This document shows positions 1 through 11,215 of a DNA stretch of 64,000 nucleotides, piece by piece. Below the pieces are notes generated by a model. That model ran no database searches. It was not told the DNA's origin and saw nothing but the letters and a program-made list of their open reading frames with translations. This DNA comes from Laburnicola sp. R22_1. Its lineage: Eukaryota > Ascomycota > Dothideomycetes > Pleosporales > Didymosphaeriaceae. The stretch covers positions 682,001 to 746,000 of the forward strand of contig JACONQ010000014.1 in NCBI GenBank assembly GCA_014281115.1, written 5' to 3'. Position 1 is the first letter of the stretch. Each line of letters begins with the position of its first letter. A program made the position numbers and the translations under genes.

Positions 1-1317
1 GGCGCCCTGGGGAGTGAGGCGGGCGGGCGGGCGAGGTGTGATGGAGGAGAGTGAGGGAGACGCGAGGGAAGTCGAGGTCGGTCGCGAGCACGGTGCCCAC
101 TGATGAGCAGCAGCGGCTAGCCTCTCGCACGCAGCACGCACGGGCCTGGCTGACAGAAACGCAGGCTCCCATCCCATCCGGTGCCTTTGCCCGGCTGGCC
201 GGAGCCTGGCTGTCTTGCATCGTGCTTCTCTGCCTGCGCTCTCGTCTCACTCAGACTCTCCGCGCTGCGAACGTTGAGATGGGCGCCGAGGCGTCTGTCT
301 GCAGCGTGTGCTGAGCGCGCGTTTCCGACCCGGCTAGGCACAGCGGGCTCTGGGCTTGATGACCTACCTACACAGCCTCCAGGCCGCCGTGTTGACGGAG
401 CCACGAACGTTTCACCTGCGGCACGCCCGCAAACGTTTCTGCTACAGCCTCCCATCCCGAAGCGCCAAGCGGGCCACTCCAAGTTCCTTCGTTCGTCGCC
501 GCGTGCCTGGCCACCGACACACCTCCGGCCCCATTGCCGTGTCACGGCACTCCGAAAATGGCGAGACAGGTGTACAGCGGAGCCTCACGGGCACTGCCGA
601 CTGTTGCGTCCGACCGCACAAGGGCTGTGTCGTAAGCGAATACTCCACAGCTTTCCCCCGGTAGAGCAAGCCTCCTCAATCACTGTGAATAGTTAAATCA
701 GAATCCATGGATTACACCTTCTTTCACTTCCTCAACACCCCCTCGTCATCATTACCCACAGACAAACAAGCCGTCCACGGCCTCTCTCCTCTCTCGCAGC
801 ATCAGACCCGACCAGCCCCATGATGACGACTCCCGCCCACTCATCAAACGCCATCTCTGCAGCTAGCCCTTAGCCCAACTTCTATCGATATCTTGCCGGG
901 TGCCTCCCGTTGGATACACCTTTCACGCTACTGTCCAGCCAATCCAAAGACATGAGCAACAACTGTGGGATACCGTGATAGATAGCAAGTAAGCCAAATG
1001 CTACTGTGTTTTCAATTTCTGTGCATCTACCGAGCTCTTATGCTCGAACAGCGACCACAATCGGGCGGCCGGAATGGTTACCGCATACTATTCAATCATC
1101 CGTGCCTTCAGAACCACATTACCGTGCCCATCAAACAAGCCCCCCATCAACCCAATACGGCTTCCACGGCAAATGCTACAAATCCAGGTTACGGCCTGAT
1201 TATTACTCAACCATGCCATGTCGCCAAGACTGACCGTTGGCCTGCTATACAATGCGTGCTAGAAACATCTTCAATCATGCCACAGAAGCAACCCATCCTC
1301 CATTCGACCCCTGAATT
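1..1317. other. No gene supported
   Basis: Several short open frames overlap here on both strands. None has a recognisable domain, intron signals or a plausible composition. The stretch is GC-rich to about position 700 and balanced after that. It may hold the 3' UTR of the minus-strand gene to its right. I see no RNA gene or repeat. Confidence 0.5.
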
Positions 1318-3717
1318 CTAGTAGCGATAGCTTGTTCGTCGAGGGGCTTCCGTCGCATACCGTTCTTGCACAACTTCGACGGGACGCCCCAGGGCACCTT
1401 CATCCAAAAAAGGCCTCTGCGGCGTCGCAAAAGTGAACCGGCGATCGTCCTGCGCGTCGTGACGAGTGACACTCACTTCACGCAAGCGCGGTGCGGCTAC
1501 ACGAACATGACCAGGTTGGACGCTCTCGTGACGATAATAACCCTCTGGAACCTCGCGCCGAATAACTTCAGGCCGAACACTGTACGCTCGGCTCGGAAGG
1601 TACTCGCGAGGCGGACCCATCTCTTCGTACTGTGCAATGGGTCGTCGTTCGATCATCTCACGCGGGCGATACTCCACCTCCACTGGGCGGTGCGAAACCT
1701 CTCGCCGATAGGGTCGCGTTTCGATGAACTCGGCTTCCGAGGCTTCAACATAACGGCGGGGTGGCGGTGGCATCCTATGAACGTCGCCGTCTTCGTAAAA
1801 CTCAGCACGTGCAGGTACTCGGAGAGCTGGTTCTCGCGTCACCGCACGTTCGTGATAAGGATCAGCCTCAACCCTCCTAGACAGCGCGACCAATTCTTGT
1901 TCATCTGCGGGAGCCGCGAGGTACCTGTTGCCGTATTGATCGACCACGATACGGCGCGGCGGTGGTGCCATGGCTGTCGGAGATTGCGCTCGAGCCAAGT
2001 ACTCTTGCCCCGGTGACTCAGGTAGGTATCTCGGTGCTGCTGACGGCCGAGCCGACGCCTCTCGGTAGATGGGCTGCTCGATGGGACGGTTGGCAAACAC
2101 TTGGGAGGCTGCGCGAACGTGACGGGGCTCGGGTGCAGCATACAAATCATTATTGATAGGTGAGTATGGTCGACGAGCATGCTGAAGGCTTGCCTTGCGG
2201 CGCAGGTCCTGATCATCTCGTTCCAATCGCCGCTGGGGAATACGTGCGACACTGGGTGACAATGGCTCGTCATATTGTCGTGGCAGCTGAGCAGCAGGCT
2301 CCGGATCTCGGTAGTAGACGGGTTGCATCCGGTTCTCCTCTCGAGCTGACGCGATCGCGACATCATTAGGGAGAGGCTGCAAGGCGCGTCGCTTGCTCGA
2401 CGGCGGATTAGAGTATGGTGCAAAGGGAGGCGGCGACTGAGGCTCCTCTTTGATAAGAGGTTCAGGAGAGCGAACAGCACGTTTACTAGCCTGTAGCCGC
2501 TTCTTCTCCTCCCGAATCGCCTCCCTCTTTCGCTTTCTACCATTGTGAATCGGTGGCACTGGACCAGTTGGGCTTTGCCGCCGTGATGATCTAGATGAAC
2601 AATCAGTATGCCAAAAGCCCAGGTTCAAGATGTGAAGGCTGGTGATATATGGAGAACCAGTTTTCTCCATGATCGAACAATGAGCGCGAAAAACAAATAG
2701 AATGAAAGGAGTGGGATATAGTGCTCGGGAACAGGTGTAGAGAATAAGAAACACATCGTCGCCTTACCCTTTCAGCCCGCCGTTACCAAATCGTCCATTT
2801 GGCCGTCTAGGCTCACTAGGCCCTGCATCAGCCGGCGGTGGTGAGTAATCTGACTCCTCCGCCTCGTCGTGCACGCCAGCCACTTCGGGCTCATATTCTT
2901 CTATGTCATCGGCAGGCTCGTAAGGTTCGTCATCTAGATCGATCACTGGAGGACCGGTCGGACCCGACGGAGCAGGCTTGGGAACCGACAGTGGTGCCTC
3001 GTTGGCAGTGGGTTTGCCCTGTTGGGTGAGTCGCCCTGCAGCATCAGCACCGGTGTTGGGGTTGCGATCAACGTCGGACGACCAACTGTCAGCTTTGCTA
3101 GAGTAGTACGAGTTTTCATCGAAAGATTCGTCCCCTTCGCTATTACTAGCTGAGATCCGCAGGCCAGATATCGGCTTGACCAGTTTGTGGGCCTGAACAA
3201 GCAGGTTATCCACGTCCAAAATCTCTCGCTCCCGCTCCTCATCGCTCACCCGGCCCCGCTTGTCCAGCTGATCCTTCAGTGCGCGTTCAAGCTGCTGTCG
3301 CTTGAGTTGTAGTTCAGCCCTGATGAGATGATCAGACTTCGTGAGCAACACTGGATCGATGCCAGATGGGGCAGACTTGGCTGAGAAGGGCCGTGGCGCA
3401 TGCGCGACAGGCGAAGCAAACTCGTGTGGCGAAGGAATCTTCTGTAGAGAGCTTTCGGGTCGCGGTGGGAACAACTGCGAGGTAGACAGCCCATTAATAT
3501 TCCCATTGGTCGTGGCTCTGGCAGGTGGAGCGGTTCGAGATGGACGTCGTGCAACTTGTTCTAGTACTTTGGGCGGCAAGCGAATGCGAGGATGTTTGCC
3601 AGCATACACTTCATCGCGAATTTGCAACAGCTTTGTGAGAAAGTCGGCTACGCGCTGGCTCTCAGCGGGTACCACGCTGTCCCCGTTCGCGAGCGGAGCT
3701 GATGCGCCAGTCGACAT
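1318..3717 (-). CDS. Hypothetical low-complexity nuclear-type protein, two exons
   Basis: Model: complement(join(1318..2590,2768..3717)), 740 aa. The first exon ends AAAGG before a GTAAGG donor, and the 177-bp intron ends CTAG. The join makes a Gly codon and keeps frame. I do not recognise a family. The N-terminal 60 residues look folded (LTKLLQIRDEVYAGKHPRIR). A Leu/Gln/Arg-rich helix that could form a coiled coil lies at about 125-165, and an acidic stretch (DDEPYEPADDIEEYEPE) is near residue 275. Just after the junction comes a very basic segment (RKRKREAIREEKKRLQ), a good candidate nuclear localisation signal. The second exon is rich in Arg, Glu, Pro and Tyr with many RxE and PPPRR motifs, so it is probably disordered. 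It is divergent from the SDT1-like gene. The intron is well supported; the exact start and the function are not. Confidence 0.72.
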
Positions 3718-4271
3718 GGCGATGTTTGCCTAACTCGCGCACGCTCGAGCCAAGCTGCGCTACAGACAAGTTGACTGAGGATTCAATTAGAGAGCGACCC
3801 GCATAGAAATACAGAGCGGTACATGGTGGTGCGGCGTGGTGAGGCGGAGGGAAGAAGGGGTGAAGGAAAACGTCGAGACGCGCGAGCGAAGCGCCCAATT
3901 GGTGCCAAGGCGCTATACCCAATCAGCTCCTGCTTCGCGCTTACCATTCACACGCGCCCACCAGCACCCTTCTTCGACACAGCACAAGACCACATTGAAC
4001 CTTCAAGCTCTTTCACGCTACTAGCAGCCCATCTACTGTAGACTCCACCATTACCAACTCTTCACTCCACTGTTTCTGAGCCTGAAGTGCTCTTTCATTG
4101 AGACTTTATCCTGACGTATTAAACACTACCCCACTACAAGATCGCCGAAAGTTTTGGACAAGAGAAACACGAAAGGAAAAGAGTTATCTACCCAGCCAAT
4201 CTTCTCTCCCAAAGATCGCTTTTATTATCTTGCTCTTGACTTCCAACATCCAGCTTCACGTCGGACGGACC
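3718..4271. promoter_or_regulatory. Divergent promoter region, hypothetical gene / sdt1-like gene
   Basis: This 554-bp gap separates two genes that start in opposite directions, so it must hold both promoters and 5' leaders. The right-hand part is pyrimidine-rich (for example around 4,060-4,080 and 4,195-4,215), as is common before fungal start codons. I see no clear TATA box or named operator. Confidence 0.4.
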
Positions 4272-5286
4272 ATGGCGCAAGACGAAAAGCCCGTCTTCTT
4301 CTTCGACATAGACAATTGTGTATGTCGAATTCCCAAATAATCTTGTCCTGATTACTTCTAACAAGTCATGCAGCTCTATCCCAAGAGTGAGTTTTATCAA
4401 GATTCTTCAGTGCATTTACTGATGACTCACTCGATATAGGTTATAAAGTACAGCACATGATGTCAGATCTGATAGGTGAGTTACCACCATGATAAACGAT
4501 ACCCGGCTTCCATTCTCAATCGGCCAAACCCCTTGTGTTTGTTCCGTGATACCTAAGCCATAATTTAATGTCACTACCTATTGCCGCGTTTTCGGCATCC
4601 TTCACACGAAACTCGACTCACATGATGCAGATCAATACTTCGAAACCCATCTCGCGCTCTCGAAAGAAGAAGCAAATGAGCTACACCACAAATACTATCG
4701 CGAGTACGGTCTCGCCATCGAAGGCCTCGCCCGACACCACAAGGTCGATGCTCTAGAGTACAATACCAAGGTAGACGACGCACTACCCTTGGAGGATGTC
4801 ATCAAGCCCAACCCAGAGTTGCGGGCACTGCTGGAAGATGTTGACAAGAGCAAAGTCAAGATGTGGCTATTCACAAATGCATACGTTGCACATGGCAAGA
4901 GAGTGGTGAAATTGTTGGAGATCGACGATCTGTTCGAAGGCATCACCTATTGCGATTACGGGTCCGAAAAATTCTACTGCAAGCCGCATGCTGAGATGTA
5001 CGACAAGGCAATGACTCAAGCGGGTGTGAGGTCGAATGAGAACTGTTACTTTGTTGGTGTGTAGGATTTGCTAGGGGGTGCAGATCCATGCTGACGTGCC
5101 TTAGACGACTCGTACATCAACACAAAAGCCGCACATGCACGCGGTTGGCACACGGCTCATCTCCTAGACGAGTCAGACCCCGATCCACCGGAACCGGCTG
5201 CCAAGTATCAAATCAGGAGCCTTATGGAGCTACGGAACATCTTCCCACATCTATTCAAGAGCACTTCTACAAATGGCACATCATAG
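4272..5286 (+). CDS. sdt1: HAD-family pyrimidine 5'-nucleotidase, SDT1-like
   Basis: Model: join(4272..4319,4374..4386,4440..4475,4631..5056,5105..5286), 234 aa, five exons including a 13-nt exon that encodes YPK. Introns are 48-155 bp with GT-AG ends. The HAD nucleophile motif FFFDIDNCLYPKS puts the catalytic Asp at 12 and 14. Motif II is in MWLFTNAY, the motif III Lys in KFYCKPH, and the motif IV Asp pair at 175-176 (VDDSYIN). The cap helices between motifs I and II match the SDT1/PHM8 group, which dephosphorylates UMP, CMP and related nucleotides and is probably cytosolic. Length is normal for the family. The first three exons are too short to be seen as open frames, so a simple ORF call would miss the catalytic residues. 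The family call is secure; substrate preference is inferred. Confidence 0.92.
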
Positions 5287-5654
5287 GACTTTGCATCATT
5301 GAAAGAATTAGGATGAACTACTATTTTCGAATAAACGGAGAGCATCTAGGACAATTGCGAAGCATTTTTGTTTGCGTTAATGTGCTCCTATTGGGCATGG
5401 TACGTAGAAGATGTGCACTAGATGGGATCGAGTTTATTGATCAGGATCAAAGAGAAGGGCAAAATCTCTACGTCTTTCTCATCTTTTTATTTACTCAGTC
5501 TTGAAGGTTTCTGTCCTAAGACGTCCCTACAGTTTGTCGTTCCTCCCCCATATTACTTGGCGTGGGCTTTATCGATAAGAAGTAGAAACAGCATACATTC
5601 CGGCCATTCCGCCAACATCAACCTCCACCTCAACACCTTCAACTTATTTTCGAG

Positions 5655-5681
5655 ATGCCGTCTTCTACCCTCTACAAATGA
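5655..5681 (+). promoter_or_regulatory. Short uORF overlapping the next start codon by ATGA
   Basis: An eight-codon frame (ATG at 5655, TGA at 5679-5681) precedes the metallopeptidase gene. Its stop overlaps the ATG at 5678-5680 in the form ATGA. This arrangement could cause termination-coupled re-initiation or leaky scanning. Both start codons have a purine at -3. Transcription from upstream of 5655 is assumed. Confidence 0.45.
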
Positions 5682-6550
5682 CTCCCATGCCAAGAACTAC
5701 ATACTTCCAGACCATGCCGCCCGCCCCTTCCCCTACGCCTCCCGCCCCGCAGCCCTCAGCCCTCCCACCCTCCGCCGAATCATCGAACGCTACTCAGAGA
5801 CGGCACGAGCCACAAGCAGACACTATCTTCAACCGAAAGGTCAAGCCAAATAGGCAGCCTCTTCTTCGCCTCGAGCTCCGTGATGTTTCTTCAGAGGGCG
5901 CTCGAGCTTTCCTCCGCCTAATACATGCCTCTACCGCCCTGGAAGATGCCTTGGACGTGGTACTACGGCATCTCTATTCCGGCCTGAAGACACACTGTAT
6001 ACCACCCACGCGGTCTATCACGCTTGTACTACGCTCAATGCCTGGCGTCGCGTACACGACCGGCCGCGACATCGACGACGATCACAAGGAAATCCACTTC
6101 AGCACCGATTATATCAATAGTGTCCCCGACACAAGAAAGAAAGAGGAGATACATGGTGTCATAACGCATGAGATGGTTCACTGTTGGCAGCACAACGCGC
6201 TCGGCACTGCGCCTGGAGGGTTGATAGAAGGAATAGCGGATTGGGTTCGTTTGAAGGCCGGTTTTGCGCCTCCGCATTGGAAGAAGAGAAGTGACTGCGA
6301 TTGGGATGCCGGGTACGAGCGAACCGGATTCTTCTTGGAGTGGCTAGAAGAAGCGCATGGTGTGGATATTGTACGGAAGATTAATGAGGGCCTAAGGAAT
6401 TGCAAGTACGAGTCGAACGCCTTTTGGCACGACTGTTGCGGCAAGAGCATTGGTCATTTGTGGAGAGAGTACAAGTCAAGTCTTGGAGAGGATACGAACC
6501 GCTGTTCGAATGCCTCAGAAGAGAAAGACGCAGAGGGTGCAGGGAAGTAG
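5678..6550 (+). CDS. BSP-family (plant basic secretory protein-like) peptidase
   Basis: A single exon of 290 aa. The central and C-terminal part matches the basic secretory protein / peptidase of plants and bacteria family (PF04450). It has a zinc-metalloprotease motif HEMVHCWQ with His164, Glu165 and His168, then GLIEGIADWVRL, the second conserved block, and GYERTGFFLEWLE. The first 55 residues are Pro/Ser-rich and show no signal peptide, so the product may be cytosolic, unlike the plant proteins. The ATG at 5678 gives the longest frame; an in-frame ATG at 5687 is an alternative. In this family the proteolytic activity is mostly presumed from the motif. The 3' flank begins a 4.7-kb gene-free stretch. 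Confidence 0.88.
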   Translation: MTPMPRTTYFQTMPPAPSPTPPAPQPSALPPSAESSNATQRRHEPQADTIFNRKVKPNRQPLLRLELRDVSSEGARAFLRLIHASTALEDALDVVLRHLYSGLKTHCIPPTRSITLVLRSMPGVAYTTGRDIDDDHKEIHFSTDYINSVPDTRKKEEIHGVITHEMVHCWQHNALGTAPGGLIEGIADWVRLKAGFAPPHWKKRSDCDWDAGYERTGFFLEWLEEAHGVDIVRKINEGLRNCKYESNAFWHDCCGKSIGHLWREYKSSLGEDTNRCSNASEEKDAEGAGK

Positions 6551-8421
6551 GACAGCAAACCCGATCTTGAAGGGGCCTTATCATCAGGCACTGTTATTGC
6601 ACGCGCGCAGGCTTGCAGCCATGGCAAACTACGTCCAACGTGGAAGTTTTATCATTCCAGATACCAGACAGCAGCAGACATACTCTCGTCCCTCTTCACT
6701 GAAGATATGCTTATCGGATGTGGGACCAGGAATCTGGCAGTCGCTGGCTCCGCTTTTAGATCTTTTATTTCTTGAATGCTAAGAACGATCCGGGATGCTC
6801 ACTATACGATCTTGCTATCGTTACTGGTACTATATTTTGGTCTTCGAGCTGGCCAATCTCGAGCGATTATATATCTGCACCGGTGGTTTGTCGATCAATT
6901 TTATCAAGATGACATAACTCCGGTAGACAGGCAGACGTCACCCTACCCGAGAACCCGGCCTTCAAAACTGCAAAGCAAAGATGCACTGATGGAACTTGCA
7001 TTCCTTGTGAGCTATGATCTCCATCTCAACGACCTTGTCGTTAGACTAAAGAGAAGAAAAGGTCCAAGTCTAATTAAGTTATAGTGCAACTTGCCTACAA
7101 GCTTGAAGAACGCTACCTACAGCGGCAGGTGTGCCTTTTCTTTTCTTCACAAGTTCTCCTTATTATACATTCTCCTTTGGTGCGGTTTACGTCTCGCGCT
7201 GTTAGTTAACAAGGGGGAAGCGATAATGTTTCGTCAGGCACCGTGCGAGAAGTATCATCCGTGTTCGCAGAGTAGCCAACGAAGATTTCACCCAAACTTT
7301 ATTCAGCCATAACGAGAAGAGATGCAACTAGAGACTATTGTTACAACACGACACCACTATTCAATCTATTTCACATCTTCTCTCATACCTGGCAAGCCTG
7401 GATATATGTGCGTATTGAAACTACGGACTTCGGTTCACGTTACTCTAGCCGATAATGCACCGTGATCTTGGCGTAACGATCCCCCGCATTCCAACGCACG
7501 TCGACTCTTTGAAACCAACTTCAGCTGCAGTGTGGCATGAATTCAATAGCGGCATCATTTATTGGCAATACTTTTCTCCGGAGGATCCTCACAGATTTCG
7601 GCATCCCGTGTCCCTTTACAACCTCACTAGGTGTCGTGGCAGTGCAACATTCCTATGCTACTACCGAACTGACCAATCACACGCTCGACCGAGGTCCTGG
7701 AGAAGTCACCTGACCCGCGGTCCGAGGCACAATGCACGTGTAATCTTCCAACAGGACACATTTTCACATGGCGTATCCGTCCTAATCAACGTCAAACAAG
7801 TACCCCGGCCCTGTCTGCTTCCGCCATTACCGCTTATGTATATGAATAATCAAGACAGTGTTATAAGTTACATAACGGTTTTCTCCGCGTCGGACGGATC
7901 GTGTACAAACTATGTACTTGCCAGCAACACCCTTGCATTCCCCCAGCGACGCAAAGCTAACGCTTCAGAAAATCTACCGACACAAACCCTATCGGTGGCC
8001 CAAGTCCCACGAATCTGGTCTACGGGTGCGCCTGTACGGACCGCTTCCCTCAATAAGCACTACAAATGAGTTTAACACTAGGGTTCCATCCCATCAGCAA
8101 CTGCGGAACGCAAATCCACTTGTTCAAGTCTATACTTATCGGTGGCGAGCAGGTTTTTGTCGAGCCGTGACGATCAGACGTGGGAAGGGCCAAGGGTTAC
8201 ATTCGGGTGGTTGCCGATACTGGTAGAGTAAGTTGCGCATCGTCAGCTTCTGGGGCACTGCCATGAAGAGTTGCTTATACGCGTCAAGCTTCAAAGCTTA
8301 CGGAGAGTGACATGTGGTCTTGTCACATGTATCGGTCAGATCCATGGATACTCCCTCGGACGGGGGTCGCGCTCAAATCCGATATACGCGATATACGCAG
8401 ATCAGCTGTCACGCCTCGTCT

Positions 8422-8446
8422 TATCTCATCTCATCTCATCTCATCA
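8422..8446. repeat. Microsatellite (CTCAT)n
   Basis: About four to five copies of the pentamer ctcat, followed by GATC-rich short palindromes up to about 8,475. Confidence 0.8.
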
Positions 8447-9498
8447 TGATCATGGTGGTGATCACTGATCAGATCCACAATCTGTACCACGGAGTTTGTT
8501 GTCGAATCGAGATGCTTCCGGTGGGGGATACCTTACATATTCCAGGTGAAGGATACCCCAGCATATGCAGTCCCACAGCCAGAAGATACACCACCCACGA
8601 TGTAACCCAGGATGTAAAGACCAAAAGTATTTGTTATGAAGCCCTACACACGAGAAGGTCCCAACAACCAAGTCTTCAAGACCGCATGCTAAATAGTAAA
8701 TTCACAAATACGACCACCGTGCAAAGCAACGCAATAATCTAGTCCACAGTGACGCATAACACCCCCACACAAAAAAAAAAGCGATCAACCTACAGTACCA
8801 CAGGACAAGCCTCCTAATCACATCACCGCCACGCCGTCTCGGGATATTCCAGCCACCATATGAGATGCACGTACATCACGATTCACCACCTCCACCTCCA
8901 CGTCCAAAAACAACCGCCCATGCCCAACGTAGCCATGCCCCCGGGAAAAGCGGCGCAAACGGCAAACCCCACTGCCAAACAACAAGCTTCTCATCTGCCG
9001 TGACCCACCCCCAATGCAAGCTACCTTACCCACTCCCCAAACCTACCCGTACCGATCGTATCCACCTTACAAAGTTCAATATAGCTCGCGTACCTACCTT
9101 ACTACCTATACATATATCCAAGATAAATTTAGACGCGCCACTTGAAGCCCCCCATCATCTCTATCAATCAATGAATGAATGAATCCAATAACGCCATCAC
9201 ATGGCATGCTGTCACCCGACGCAACACATCGTAGATCTACCCTATCAGCCCCGGTTTAAGTTTAAGTTTCAGCCTCATCGCATCGCATCGCATCCGCCGC
9301 CTCCAAGCCATCAATCATCATCTGATACCAACCCCACAACCAATACCAATATCGCCCTGACCTTTCGAGAGAAAAAAAGCCGCATTCTAAATCGAGCCTT
9401 TTCCCTCCACGTCACAAGCACCACAAGCGGACCACCCGACCACTTAATCTAAATATAAACGCGCACCAAGCAAGTTGAAAACCTGAAACTTGCCTCCG

Positions 9499-9759
9499 TT
9501 AGCCGCGAGCCGCTCGCTCGCTCGCTAGCTACCTTAGCCTAGTCTTACTCATTATTATCGATAGACAGACAGTGACAGACAAAAAAAGCTTGCATGGAAT
9601 GATTGATGATTGCAGCCGGGCTTGCCAAATGCAAATGAATCCATTAGCCGCGAGCCGCTCGCTAGCTAGTCTAGTCTTACGCATTATCGATAGACAGAGT
9701 GACAAACAAAAAAGCTTGCATTGCACACAGTGCAGCCAGCTTTGCCAAAAGCAAATGAT
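9499..9759. repeat. Two-copy imperfect tandem duplication
   Basis: Copy 1 covers about 9499-9641 and copy 2 about 9644-9759. Both begin ttagccgcgagccgctcgct. They share tatcgatagacaga, aaaaagcttgcat and gcaaatga in the same order. They differ by small indels in the CGCT and GACA runs. No open frame runs through both, so it looks like a local non-coding duplication. Confidence 0.8.
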
Positions 9760-11215
9760 TATTCGCCTTCGTTAAAACTTAAGCCCACGCCCCCCGCACT
9801 TTTGGACTAGCTAGGTAGATGGTAGACTAGATATCCGTTGTTTGATATACGATCATTAGATAGGTATTGTCTGTTTTACATACGCAAGCTGCACAGCACA
9901 GCACAAATGTCCAAACTAAAAAGGAAGACTCAACTTCCCATCTGCCTAAACGCTGATGCACCGCCTACCCGTCCCCCTGCCCCTCGTACACAACAAGCCA
10001 CACCCAAAATCATCATCATCATTACTACCATAATGCCGAATAATACTCCTCCACCACGGGACGGTGGCCATGAAGTCACCCTCGCTACCGCCTGCAGCAT
10101 CCCCATCCGACATCCGTCAATAGCTAGCCCGTCTTGTAGCGCGCACCGACCAACCCCATCCAGAATCAGCCGCCCATCAAGCTTTCGTTCCGCATACCCC
10201 ATCGAGCAAACATGCGAGCCCAATCCCTGCGCGGCCCGAATGCAGACCCTCACAGCCGAAACGCCCACCCATGCGCGTGCTCGCTCGCTGCATCCCCCCA
10301 AATCCTTGCATCCTCGCATCTCCTCCCATCGCCCAATCGATCGTAGCTGTCACGCCCCCCCCACCGCCGACCGATGACAACCGCCCCGTGGGGCCGTGTA
10401 GTTCGAGGAGCGAATCGACACGGAAATACAATCCATCTTTCTCCGTCTCATCATCCTTGACACCAATTGATCGCCAAACCAAGGCTTCGGTTCAGCCATT
10501 CAATATTCACCAGGCGGTGAGGCTTGCAAAGCCTCAAAGCGTTACGCAAAGCCGGGCTGCGTATGCATCCTGTTATGGTCGCAACAGGCAAGTGCAGTAC
10601 GAAGCAGAATCGGTATGGAATAACCAACGGTTTGTTGCAATATTGTTTGCTGCTTGCATGCCGAATATGCGGTTCCGCAGGATAGTATCATGCCGAGGAG
10701 GTCACCCGATATGTCTGGGTTTGGCAAGGTCGTCTGCTCTCAGTCGACCGCATGCGATCCACCCAGTGGATAGAGCCGGATATCCATATTGTATATGTGA
10801 ATCGCATGGACTTTCTGCCCTGCGAAGTAGTATTCGGTTGCGTGTCGTTTACGCCAATAATTCCAGAATAGGTTTCCGTGACATGAAACCACCATCGGGA
10901 TAATGACTGCATGCTGGCTTGCTACACAGTGGCGGAGAAGACACCGAGCTGACGGTAGCGAGCCAGGTCCAGGATCCGGAGGCGTACAAGCTGGGCTGAC
11001 CGGTGTCAACAGTGAAACGACTTCAACGAGAACGAATCGATATGTGGTTTATGAAGATTGATTTGTTGGAGATAGGCCATAGACATGACCGGGGAGCCCT
11101 CGGCAATGGAAGCGTCTATGCCACTTGCAGTGGATATCGTGTTCATTCTCTTGAACTTCATGCGACACAGCCACAACCGCTAACGAAATCCGTCCACGTC
11201 CGATTACGCCCCATA

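Larger units (their letters stand above)
6551..11215. other. Long intergenic region, no gene supported
   Basis: This is 4.7 kb of mixed base composition with many short frames up to about 210 codons on both strands. None shows a domain, consistent splicing or fungal protein composition. It holds microsatellites and one tandem duplication, listed separately. It is not mutated in the RIP style of the block further right. It may carry non-coding transcripts or eroded sequence. Confidence 0.5.

Noticed and set aside
7455..8069. 204-codon open frame on + in the long intergenic gap
   Set aside because: No domain, signal peptide or splice structure, and random-looking composition. It overlaps other frames of similar quality.
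10271..10903. 210-codon open frame on +
   Set aside because: Chance frame in a GC-balanced region. Composition changes along its length and it has no recognisable motif.
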